From positions 61,175 to 125,174 of the forward strand of contig NZ_MUHH01000021.1 in assembly GCF_002217475.1 (NCBI RefSeq): a DNA stretch of 64,000 bases. The letters are read 5' to 3'. This DNA comes from Flavobacterium tructae (GTDB lineage: Bacteria; Bacteroidota; Bacteroidia; Flavobacteriales; Flavobacteriaceae). Positions within the stretch are counted from its first letter, which is position 1; each line of letters starts with the position of its first letter. Position numbers and translations under genes: made by a program. Positions 9,315 to 16,997 of this stretch are shown piece after piece. The notes under the pieces are model-generated. The model had not been told where the DNA came from, did no database searches, and saw only the letters and a program-made list of their open reading frames with translations.

Positions 9315-9776
9315 TTATCCTTTTGGTTTTACTTCCGCTTCAACCGTTTTATGAGGAGTACGGGTTGAAATTTTATCTACAATAAACCAGCCCTGATCTG
9401 TTTTCAGAAGATGGAAATAGTCAACAAACAATAGCTTTGCAGTGCTGATCTCTACTTTGGCACTGGCAGCATTATTAGTAAAATCAATAGAAACGACACG
9501 ACCCGACCAATAATCCGGTTTAACATCACGTTTTTTGTATCCTACCAGATACTTCGATTTGGGAACGACTACGAATTCTTTTTCTCTGAAGCCTTTCAAC
9601 TGCCAGGAACTGTGAAATGACTGACCTACTTTGACAGAGTCACTGGTGGCCTGACCATCCAGGTAGAGATTTAGTGTTTTTTGAATCAAACTCCAGTCAT
9701 CAGTAGTATTTTGACTTTGGGCATTTGGTTTAAAAAACAACAGACTTAATCCGATAAACAAAAACACTTTTTTCAT
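9315..9776 (-). CDS. Exported NTF2-like (putative lumazine-binding) protein
   Basis: A 153-residue secreted protein: signal peptide (MKKVFLFIGLSLLFFKPNAQSQ) and a single NTF2-like domain beginning DDWSLIQKTLNLYLDGQATSDS and ending VDYFHLLKTDQGWFIVDKIS. The same layout is found as the C-terminal domain of the next gene. Proteins of this type are often annotated as nuclear transport factor 2 family or putative lumazine-binding; real ligands are mostly unknown. It is first of a two-gene unit. Confidence 0.8.
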   Translation of the reverse strand: MKKVFLFIGLSLLFFKPNAQSQNTTDDWSLIQKTLNLYLDGQATSDSVKVGQSFHSSWQLKGFREKEFVVVPKSKYLVGYKKRDVKPDYWSGRVVSIDFTNNAASAKVEISTAKLLFVDYFHLLKTDQGWFIVDKISTRTPHKTVEAEVKPKG

Positions 9777-9879
9777 TTTTAATTTTTTAGGTTATTAATA
9801 ATGAATGCAAATGTCCGGTATCGTCTTAGTTTACAGGGTATAGATTATAAAACTGAAGTCTCATTCTATAAATAAGAAC

Positions 9880-10911
9880 TCATTTGGAGTACCGTTTTTG
9901 ATATTCGGTGGGGGTTAATCCGGTTTGTTTTTTAAAGGCGGTGAAAAACGTTGATTTAGAATTGAAACCGCTATCATAACCCAAACTTTCAATGGTATAG
10001 TTTTTTTCGGTTTCTAATAGCTCTTTTGCTTTCTCGATTCTGTATTCTTTAATGAGATTGGAGAAGGATTTGCCTACTACTTCATTTACATATTGTGATA
10101 AAATATGTTTGGTTACTTTTAGTTCTTTTGCCGCTTCTTCCAAAGTGAAATTGGAATTTAAAAAAAGTTCTTTTTCTACTATAACAGAAAATTTTTGACT
10201 AATCAGATCTAATGTCTCTTTATCAATGCTTTTGTTTTTGTATCTCTCTTTTTCCTGAAAGAAAGTAGTTTCCTGACTATTTCCGTAAATTAACAGTAAA
10301 ATGATCAGGTATAAAATAAAGGTAAACGATAATGCTCCGACGATATAAGAAGTGTAAGCAGCGAAAGTATAGGCTGCCCAAACCAGAGCTACTCCAAAAT
10401 AGATGCTAAGGAACCATACTTCTAACTTTTTTAAGCTCTCCTTCTCTTTGATTTTCTTCAGAATTGGCTGAATATATTTAAAAGAAAAACCGATATAAAC
10501 CAACCATTGAAGATATATGGCTTTTACAATCCACATACGCCAGATCTGAGGATGCTCTACATAAGAATAAAGACTTCCCAGAATTGCCATGATTACCAAA
10601 TAAGGTATTGTATGTGCAATCCAGACTGATTTGGAATAGGGACTGTAAGATCGGAGATATAAAAATAGAAAAGGGCCAATAAGAATGCAGGCCGAAAGTC
10701 CGATTTGAATAAAAGTATTCGATAAATGAGGATTAAAATAAAAGAAAACCGATTTTATAATTCTGATACTTAATACTAACAACAGCAAGGATAAATAATA
10801 GTTTGCAAAAATTTTCTTTTTGGCATTTACCGCAAAATATAAGGAAAGCAGGAAACCATTAAAAGCTCCTAAGGCACTAAAAAAGAATAACAATTCATGT
10901 GATGATAACAT
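9880..10911 (-). CDS. Membrane-anchored AraC-family transcriptional regulator
   Basis: A 343-residue protein with about seven hydrophobic helices in the first 215 residues (for example LLFFFSALGAFNGFLLSLYF and FTFILYLIILLLIYG) followed by an AraC-type DNA-binding domain with two helix-turn-helix units (FTLEEAAKELKVTKHILSQY and YTIESLGYDSGFNSKSTFF) and the closing KKQTGLTPTEYQKRYSK. This architecture is common in Flavobacteriaceae, where the membrane part is thought to sense an unknown signal. It may control the exported genes just downstream. Confidence 0.88.
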   Translation of the reverse strand: MLSSHELLFFFSALGAFNGFLLSLYFAVNAKKKIFANYYLSLLLLVLSIRIIKSVFFYFNPHLSNTFIQIGLSACILIGPFLFLYLRSYSPYSKSVWIAHTIPYLVIMAILGSLYSYVEHPQIWRMWIVKAIYLQWLVYIGFSFKYIQPILKKIKEKESLKKLEVWFLSIYFGVALVWAAYTFAAYTSYIVGALSFTFILYLIILLLIYGNSQETTFFQEKERYKNKSIDKETLDLISQKFSVIVEKELFLNSNFTLEEAAKELKVTKHILSQYVNEVVGKSFSNLIKEYRIEKAKELLETEKNYTIESLGYDSGFNSKSTFFTAFKKQTGLTPTEYQKRYSK

Positions 10912-11308
10912 TCTTATCTGTTTTTTGGTACGGTTTATTGTTTTATAATCTCTGATTTCAATGAATCCCTTCAGGCTCTGTTATCAGCCGGATTTACAGA
11001 AGAAACAGACTCTATTTTCTCTGCCAAGATAAAGTTTTTTTGTGAAGAAAAAATGCAATCGCAGTAAAAACCGACAATTTAAAAGAGGCCCTATTTTTTG
11101 AATATTACGTCTTTTAAATGGTATTGAAAACTCTTTTTTCTGTTCTAAACAATTACTGTTGCTGTAATCGCTTCCGAATAAAACAGATCACATCCAAAAA
11201 TCGTTACCAGGCATAAAAAAACCTCCAGAATCATACGATTTTGGAGGTTTTGATTTATTTTTGTTTTAGATGTTTGTTTTGGTATAAAAATAACTTTGTG
11301 CTGTTTTA
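10912..11308. other. Intergenic stretch with only a terminator
   Basis: About 400 bases without a credible gene. The only clear structure is the strong hairpin at 11221-11248, listed separately. The rest is AT-rich and shows no convincing promoter, repeat or small coding frame. Confidence 0.6.
11217..11252 (-). terminator. Strong intrinsic terminator ending the biosynthetic cluster
   Basis: Arms ACCTCCA (11221-11227) and TGGAGGT (11242-11248) extend with A/T pairs on both sides and an inner AATC/GATT pairing. On the minus strand the stem is followed by a long T run. It lies about 60 bases past the stop of the carboxylase/reductase gene and gives a natural downstream edge for the cluster. It also has T-rich flanks in the plus direction. 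Confidence 0.85.
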
Positions 11309-12559
11309 TTACGAAGCAAGATTAATGACAATGTTTCCATATTCAACACTATTATCAAGCATTTTTTGATGTGCTAAAGGCAGTTCATCCCAGGTAAACA
11401 CATCAGATATTACGGGATGGAATTTTTTCTGTAAAATCAGTTGATTGGCATGATACAATTCAGACAGGGATGCAAAATGAGAGCCTTGTATTCTTTTTTG
11501 TCTCATCCAGACGAATGAGGCATCAAAAGACATATTAAATCCTGATGTAGCACCGCAGAAAACAACCATACCTCCGGATTTTACAACATAGGTACTTACG
11601 GGAAGGGTTTGTGAGCCAATGTGATCAATAACAATATCAGGATTCACTTTTTTGCCTAATATGTCCCAAATGGCGCTTCCAAATTTCCTGACTTCTTTTA
11701 AGTATTCTTTGTATTCTTCTTTATTACCAATGTCAGGTAAAGCTCCCCAACAATTGAACTTTTTCCGATTAATATAACCGACAGCTCCAAGCTCCAGACA
11801 TTTTTCTCCGCGCTCATCACTTGACGTAACGGCAACCGCATTGGCTCCTGCCAATTTAATTAACTGAATGGCGGAAGCTCCCAAACCTCCACTTCCACCC
11901 CATACCAATACATTGGTACCGGGCTTCAAATCGTTTGGAGCAAAACCGTAGAGCATTCTCCATACGGTGGCGTAAGTCAGCATATATCCTCCCGCTTCTG
12001 CCCAGGTTAAGTGTTTGGGTTTTTGAAGTAATTGTTGTGCACGAACTTTGGTATACTGTGCAAAGGAACCATAAGGGGTTTCGTATCCCCATATCTTCTG
12101 TGATTCGCATAACATCGGATTACCTCCGTTACATTCCTGACATATACCACAGGTTTGTCCGCAGTGTACGATGACTTCATCTCCAACTTTAAATTTAAAT
12201 TCCGGATTATTCTTTAGTCCTTCTCCAATTTCCCATACTATTCCGGATGCATCACTTCCTGCAATATGGAAATCCTTGCCGTGAAATGCAGTAGGCGAAG
12301 CCGGTTCCCCCAATCCAGCCCAAAGACCATTGTAATTTACTCCGGCAGCCATCACTTTAACGAGAACTTCATTAAATCCCAATTTAGGGGTTTTAATCAC
12401 TTCCTGCTGAAACGCCTGATAAGGAGTTCCATGATTTTCCGGTCGAATGACATAGGCATGCATTAAAGCGGGAGTATGTCCTAATGGCGGACATTCATCC
12501 ATTTCATATAAATCTTTTAGAACTATTTCTCTTTCAAGTTCAAGTAATAATTTTTCCAT
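11309..12559 (-). CDS. Crotonyl-CoA carboxylase/reductase (CCR) homologue
   Basis: A 416-residue medium-chain dehydrogenase of the crotonyl-CoA carboxylase/reductase family, which reductively carboxylates enoyl-CoA to ethyl- or alkylmalonyl-CoA with NADPH and CO2. Family-like features: GHTPALMHAYVIRPENHG near the N terminus, AAGVNYNGLWAGLGEP, the Cys cluster CGQTCGICQEC, KIWGYETPYGSFAQY, the nucleotide loop WGGSGGLGASAIQL and the C-terminal RIQGSHFASL. The Asn in VNYN, Glu in GYET and His in GSHFA match positions linked to CO2 binding in the family. Lying downstream of the PPTase in a PKS-containing cluster, it probably supplies a branched extender unit rather than serving central metabolism. 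A plain enoyl reductase role cannot be excluded. Confidence 0.87.
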   Translation of the reverse strand: MEKLLLELEREIVLKDLYEMDECPPLGHTPALMHAYVIRPENHGTPYQAFQQEVIKTPKLGFNEVLVKVMAAGVNYNGLWAGLGEPASPTAFHGKDFHIAGSDASGIVWEIGEGLKNNPEFKFKVGDEVIVHCGQTCGICQECNGGNPMLCESQKIWGYETPYGSFAQYTKVRAQQLLQKPKHLTWAEAGGYMLTYATVWRMLYGFAPNDLKPGTNVLVWGGSGGLGASAIQLIKLAGANAVAVTSSDERGEKCLELGAVGYINRKKFNCWGALPDIGNKEEYKEYLKEVRKFGSAIWDILGKKVNPDIVIDHIGSQTLPVSTYVVKSGGMVVFCGATSGFNMSFDASFVWMRQKRIQGSHFASLSELYHANQLILQKKFHPVISDVFTWDELPLAHQKMLDNSVEYGNIVINLAS

Positions 12560-12621
12560 AATTAGATTCGTTTTTTATTTTTAATTATTTTCTTGCTGTA
12601 GTAGTTGTGCAACCTTAAATT

Positions 12622-12655
12622 CCTTCTGCGACGACTACCTTCAATTCGCAGAAGG
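12622..12655 (-). terminator. Hairpin between PPTase and CCR genes
   Basis: Perfect 10-bp arms CCTTCTGCGA (12622-12631) and TCGCAGAAGG (12646-12655) flank a 14-base loop just past the PPTase stop. The downstream T content on the minus strand is poor, so this may be a leaky terminator, an RNA-stabilising stem or an attenuator rather than a full stop. Confidence 0.45.
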
Positions 12656-12675
12656 TCAATTCTATTTAAAGGCTG

Positions 12676-13377
12676 CTAAAACAGGATATGGGTTTGTCTG
12701 GATTTTATTTGATCGTACTTTGTGGTAATCGAACAAAACTTGTTATCAATTTTAAAGCTTTTTGTATACCAGGTATCTTCACCGTAGGTTACATGACCTT
12801 TATTGATTTCAATTTCCGTAAGCGGAATAGACATTCCTTTTCCGATTGCCTTGATTACTGATTCTTTTCTGGTCCAGAATTCATAAAACTTATCCAATCC
12901 ATCACGATTGATTTCTGCAAATTCCTGAGTGGAAAATACATTTTCGAATAAGGAATAATTGATTTCATTGATTTCTTCAATATCAACTCCTATTTCCTGT
13001 TTGCTAAAAACACATACAACTGTATTGCCGCTATGTGAAATATTAAAGTTAAAACTGCTGTCTAACATATAAGGTTTCCCATAAATGTCTTTAACAATTT
13101 TATCGAATTCAAATGTGTTGTTTCCCATTATGTGAGATCCCATGCAAACCATTAGTTTTCCAAACAAACAGTTATATCTGTCATCCCATCTTCTGTATTT
13201 AAGTACTTCCTGTCTAAACTTTTGAGGTAAAAATTCCAGGTAGTATTTTAAAATACCCTGATCAAGATTACTATCACTTGAATACTGAAATAAGTAATAT
13301 TCATCTTCTTTTAAATCTATTTTAGGAATGGATTCAAAATCATTAAAGGCTAAGTAATGTGTCGAATTTTGCATCAT
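12676..13377 (-). CDS. 4'-phosphopantetheinyl transferase (Sfp type)
   Basis: A 233-residue Sfp-type transferase that moves the phosphopantetheine arm from CoA onto the Ser of carrier domains, turning them from apo to holo. Signature motifs are clear: FNISHSG, GVDIEEI with the Mg-binding Asp and Glu, and FYEFWTRKESVIKAIGKGM (the WxxKES motif). It should activate the carrier domains of the four NRPS proteins and the PKS. It sits at the 3' end of the cluster between a small Cys-containing peptide gene and the CCR gene. ATG codons at both residues 1 and 2 make the exact start uncertain by one residue. Confidence 0.93.
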   Translation of the reverse strand: MMQNSTHYLAFNDFESIPKIDLKEDEYYLFQYSSDSNLDQGILKYYLEFLPQKFRQEVLKYRRWDDRYNCLFGKLMVCMGSHIMGNNTFEFDKIVKDIYGKPYMLDSSFNFNISHSGNTVVCVFSKQEIGVDIEEINEINYSLFENVFSTQEFAEINRDGLDKFYEFWTRKESVIKAIGKGMSIPLTEIEINKGHVTYGEDTWYTKSFKIDNKFCSITTKYDQIKSRQTHILF

Positions 13378-13677
13378 ACTATTTAAGGTGTATAAAAATT
13401 TACAATGAGGTTTCTCGCTGTATATTTTGCATTAGACTTTACCAATATTTTATATTTTTTTAGTTTCAATGATACATACGTATAATTGAAATACTGCTCT
13501 CAGTATTGATTACAATGCCATCAGTTGTTACTTGCAACAATGACACTATTTTAACTGTTTCATATCCTCATGGAATATCTACGGATCTGATAAATCAAAC
13601 TATTTTTAAATCTCTAAAAGGTTGTTTACAAATAATTTGTTCCATTTTAATTACCCTCTTCAAGGTCATATGCCGGT
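13378..13677. other. Intergenic gap, no gene seen
   Basis: Three hundred bases upstream of the PPTase gene. A plus-strand frame of 62 codons is present but has low complexity, no plausible signal or family feature, and is judged spurious. A small hairpin (ATACTG/CAGTAT, 13491-13506) is present; it is too weak to name. Confidence 0.5.
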
Positions 13678-13836
13678 TTAAGAAGCAGAACTGAATATTG
13701 CTGCTTTTAAAGGACAAACTGCTTTACTTTTTGCCGTAGTGTCAGCTACTGATGCGCCTTGTTTGATTAAACTCATCTTAAGTGCGCACATTACTCCATT
13801 TTTAGCACAGTTACATTTTGGCTTACTATCTTTCAT
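13678..13836 (-). CDS. Small Cys-containing peptide, 52 residues, unknown
   Basis: A short frame from the ATG at 13836 encodes MKDSKPKCNCAKNGVMCALK and continues to a C-terminal PLKAAIFSSAS. Four Cys residues lie at positions 8, 10, 17 and 41. There is no signal peptide and no Gly-Gly leader site. I do not recognise a family. Longer frames reaching 13941 have non-ATG-like low-complexity N termini. Position inside the cluster, between the membrane protein and the PPTase, suggests a linked role, for example metal binding or a ribosomal peptide substrate, but nothing in the sequence proves this. Confidence 0.5.
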   Translation of the reverse strand: MKDSKPKCNCAKNGVMCALKMSLIKQGASVADTTAKSKAVCPLKAAIFSSAS

Positions 13837-13942
13837 CTTTTTGGTGTTTTTGGTTGTTAATAGTATTTTTTTAGAAAAGAGCTTGATTTTACGGTTTGGG
13901 TGAATTCTGCCAGCTTTCAAAACTCGTACTCCAATAGACAAT

Positions 13943-13975
13943 AGACCGCCGTCTCTTTTAGAAAGAGACGGTCTG
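13943..13975 (-). terminator. Hairpin after the acylase and membrane-protein genes
   Basis: Ten-bp perfect arms CCGTCTCTTT (13949-13958) and AAAGAGACGG (13962-13971) with a three-base loop; AGACCG/CGGTCT offers a competing outer pairing. It lies 100 bases beyond the stop of the membrane-protein gene. The T run on the minus strand is weak, so termination strength is uncertain. It may separate the exporter/acylase block from the PPTase/CCR block. Confidence 0.55.
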
Positions 13976-14075
13976 TACCTATCATAATTGTAATCCTAAA
14001 TAAAACCGGTCTGGCATTGCGGTGCGCTTTGGCCACTATCCGTCTTCTATAAATTTTACAGGTTTTATTGAAATC

Positions 14076-14447
14076 CTACGCCTGACTGGCTCTAGTAAGT
14101 TTCCTTTCTAAAATCAACGTACCAATTTTAAAGCCAAAAAAGAAGAGAATTGCGGTGTTTAAAGCACTAAAAAGCGGAAAGACCACATAGATAAAAAGAC
14201 TTGATAAGCCTAAATTCACAAGAAGATCTTTTACATACTCTACGCGCGATTCGTAGATAAGAAATACGGTAGTGGCTACCACAAGTCCAATTAAAAAGCA
14301 CTTTAGAAAAACCCTTTTGTTTTCAATTTTAAAAGCTGCAATAAAACCTGTTACAATGGTAAGGATCAATATTACGGTATAGTTGTTTATTAAAAATTGT
14401 GCTAATAATACAACTATGTACGGCAAGTAATTCAATATATTTTTCAT
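14076..14447 (-). CDS. Small integral membrane protein downstream of acylase
   Basis: A 123-residue hydrophobic protein with about four membrane helices (LPYIVVLLAQFLINNYTVIL, ILTIVTGFIAAF, FLIGLVVATTVFLIY, and FIYVVFPLFSALNTAILFFF). No family was recognised. Its start overlaps the acylase stop by one base, so the two are translationally coupled and probably act in the same envelope step, such as anchoring or helping export. No catalytic motif is visible. Confidence 0.7.
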   Translation of the reverse strand: MKNILNYLPYIVVLLAQFLINNYTVILILTIVTGFIAAFKIENKRVFLKCFLIGLVVATTVFLIYESRVEYVKDLLVNLGLSSLFIYVVFPLFSALNTAILFFFGFKIGTLILERKLTRASQA

Positions 14448-16831
14448 TAGTTAAATTTTATAGTAGTTATAATTTTTTCGAGTTTCGCAGGATTGTTCAC
14501 GAATTGACTCTTTTTGTACTGGCCTTTTCTCCAGGATTCGATTTGATCTTTGTAATGTCTAGAGTTTATTAAACCGCTCTGACCACCTGCCAAAATGGTG
14601 TGGGCCTGTATGCTTCCGTTTTTCACTTCGTATACTGCACGAAAAACCGGATGAAACTTTTCTGTATTGATGTTAATTGTATTTTCGTTCCCTCCTATAT
14701 TATCAATTTTTTCTCCCAATCCAGGTACGAACAGGATATTTTTAATATCAAACTTAGACATCTTTTTGTAGGTAACTTTTTTCCATTGATCGCCATAACT
14801 TTGTGTCAGGGTATCCAATGTCTTTTCGAAAATAGCGTTTACCATTTTTTGTTTATTGTCACCACCTGGAATAGTATATTTTTTATCATTTAAATACTTT
14901 AAGAAGTTCTGCAGTGAAGGCTCTAGTTTTACCTGTAATTTATTTTTCGCAAATTGTTTTGCTTCTTTTAGAGAGACTCTTCGCAACATTTCAAAAACCA
15001 ATCCCTGATTTCCGTCACCGCTCATATTTCCATCCCAGTTTTTTAGTTCTTTTACAATACCATCATACTTCTCTTTTTGTGGATAATTGTTCATTAATGT
15101 TTTAAAATCTTTAAGAGAAACATCAACAACATCGCTCTGCATTTTCTGAATTTCCGCAACTGACCAGTCTTTCTTTTCTTCCAATACCGAATAAATACGT
15201 TTGGCTCTGTAATCGTCTTTTGAACCATGTGCTCCAAAATAAACATTGTTTTGAATTGGCTGTTGGTTTGCTGAAAACAAAAATCCTTTATCTGGATTAA
15301 AAGCAGACCAGAATGCACCTAATGGTTTCGTTGGAATGTATTTTTTAGTACCGTCTAATACCTGACCTATATAATCGCTGCTTCTTGCTGGGAGTTCTCC
15401 GGCACATACTATTCCAATATTATTGTCTACATCGCTGTAAGCAAAATTTTGAGGAGGATAACTATAACCTTTCAAAGCGGTCGAAAAACCATCCCAATTT
15501 CGACTTTTCATCACTTCGTACATTGCTTTTACAGAATTACTTTTTTCAGCAGCATACCAATGCTGTGCATAATATTCTCCATTCTCTTCTTTGATCACTT
15601 TACCTTGTATTGTACTTCTGTATTTTTCGATATGGTCTGGTTTCCCTTTTACTTTAATAGTATAGTTTTTAATTTGGAAAGGAATCCATTTCCCTTCATA
15701 GAGATACAGACTGTCGTTTTTTACCTGAAGTTTGTATCTATCCACTAAATCCCATTCTCCATTTGTAATTCCCCAGGAAATTCTATCATTATGACCACTT
15801 ACTATTACGGGAACACCTGGTATTGTAAAACCATATGCTTTTAGACTTCCTGTTACAATGTGAGCTTCATAAAAAGCTTCCGGAAGCGTCAAATACAAGT
15901 GCGGATCATTTGCCAAAATGTTATTTTTACTCCTTGTTTTGGTGTTGTTTACCACCCAGTTATTACTTCCTATACCTCGATAAAATTTATGATTTGTCAT
16001 TAGCTGGGCTCCTAAATCAAATAGAGAAGGTTCTTTTTGAACCTTTTCTTCCAGAGCTGTTACCGAAAAACTTGCTCCTAAATGAGGGACATTTACATCG
16101 GAAGGTATTAAACCGGAAGGCAAAATAGTATTTATTCCTTTTGGCTGTAGAGGATAAAAATAAGTGATCTCTTTTCCTGGTAGTTTTTCAAAAACTTCCT
16201 GCTGGTCGATATGGTGATCGAAATAAGTTAATGTATAACTCAAATACCAGTTGAATAGTAATGAATACTCTGTTTTCCATTTTCTTGGCGCTTTTCCCAA
16301 GGCTTTATACAGAGGATCTGTATTCTCGTTATTATCTAAATAAGCATTAACTCCATCAGAATAGGCCTGTAAATAAGCATAAAATTCCGGGTTTCCTTTT
16401 TTGTAACTCGCCAGTATCTCTTCTGATTTTTGTTCAAATTCATATGGCTTCCAAAATTTATCTGACTTTAAAGTTCCCGACCATAGAAACTCTGATAATC
16501 TTCCCTGTACGATTCTTGAAATCATTTCCATTTGAAAATACCTGTCTTTGGCGTGCATGTATCCCAGTCCGTAAGCTGCTGCAGTTTTTGTAGCACTATA
16601 GATATGTGGAATTCCAACATTATCTACATAAATATCTAATTTTTGATCGCCGTGAATCTTTTGTATTCCCTCACTTTGTAGAGGTACGGACAACAAACCT
16701 GTTTTATAAGTTGTTAATTTTCCCAAAGAGCCAAATGGCCCCACTTTAGAAGTGCTAACAAATATCCAGCCCAGGGATAATAGCACAAAAAGTGCTATTT
16801 TGATTATTTTTTTAGTTTTATTCGTTTTCAT
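14447..16831 (-). CDS. Penicillin acylase-family Ntn hydrolase (PvdQ-like)
   Basis: A 794-residue precursor of an N-terminal-nucleophile hydrolase of the penicillin/AHL acylase family. It has an N-terminal membrane or signal helix (IIKIALFVLLSLGWIFVSTS), an alpha-chain region (DNVGIPHIYSATKTAAAYGLGYMHAKDRYFQMEM), and the autocleavage site before the Ser in RGIGSNNWVVNNTKT near residue 287; ANDPHLYLTLP follows. Such enzymes cut amide-linked acyl chains in the periplasm. PvdQ, the closest analogy, deacylates a pyoverdine precursor after export. Here the gene lies directly downstream of a PvdE/SyrD-type exporter in an NRPS cluster, which strongly suggests maturation of the peptide. AHL degradation is another possibility. 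Confidence 0.9.
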   Translation of the reverse strand: MKTNKTKKIIKIALFVLLSLGWIFVSTSKVGPFGSLGKLTTYKTGLLSVPLQSEGIQKIHGDQKLDIYVDNVGIPHIYSATKTAAAYGLGYMHAKDRYFQMEMISRIVQGRLSEFLWSGTLKSDKFWKPYEFEQKSEEILASYKKGNPEFYAYLQAYSDGVNAYLDNNENTDPLYKALGKAPRKWKTEYSLLFNWYLSYTLTYFDHHIDQQEVFEKLPGKEITYFYPLQPKGINTILPSGLIPSDVNVPHLGASFSVTALEEKVQKEPSLFDLGAQLMTNHKFYRGIGSNNWVVNNTKTRSKNNILANDPHLYLTLPEAFYEAHIVTGSLKAYGFTIPGVPVIVSGHNDRISWGITNGEWDLVDRYKLQVKNDSLYLYEGKWIPFQIKNYTIKVKGKPDHIEKYRSTIQGKVIKEENGEYYAQHWYAAEKSNSVKAMYEVMKSRNWDGFSTALKGYSYPPQNFAYSDVDNNIGIVCAGELPARSSDYIGQVLDGTKKYIPTKPLGAFWSAFNPDKGFLFSANQQPIQNNVYFGAHGSKDDYRAKRIYSVLEEKKDWSVAEIQKMQSDVVDVSLKDFKTLMNNYPQKEKYDGIVKELKNWDGNMSGDGNQGLVFEMLRRVSLKEAKQFAKNKLQVKLEPSLQNFLKYLNDKKYTIPGGDNKQKMVNAIFEKTLDTLTQSYGDQWKKVTYKKMSKFDIKNILFVPGLGEKIDNIGGNENTININTEKFHPVFRAVYEVKNGSIQAHTILAGGQSGLINSRHYKDQIESWRKGQYKKSQFVNNPAKLEKIITTIKFN

Positions 16832-16920
16832 TTTTTTGAGATTATATCTTTATAGACAATAATATTTATTTGATTAATCGACTTTGTTCCTTAATTTTTC
16901 CATTTTTACAAAGCACATAA

Positions 16921-16967
16921 GGCCCCACTCTTTTCACCGGAAAATAAAAAGAGAACTGTATGGGGCC
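16921..16967. other. Imperfect inverted repeat between exporter and acylase genes
   Basis: Outer arms GGCCCCA (16921-16927) and TGGGGCC (16961-16967) plus inner arms CTCTTTT (16928-16934) and AAAAGAG (16947-16953) form a bulged hairpin in the 166-base gap. There is no clear T run in either direction, so it may be a processing or stabilising stem or a weak internal terminator. Confidence 0.45.
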
Positions 16968-16997
16968 AAAAAGAAATGTATTAGGATATAGACTATA

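Noticed and set aside
13491..13506. Small hairpin ATACTG/CAGTAT as an operator
   Set aside because: Six-bp arms in AT-rich DNA are expected by chance, and no second copy was seen.
13506..13694. Plus-strand frame of 62 codons
   Set aside because: It is antisense to the end of the small Cys peptide gene, with no motif or start signal.
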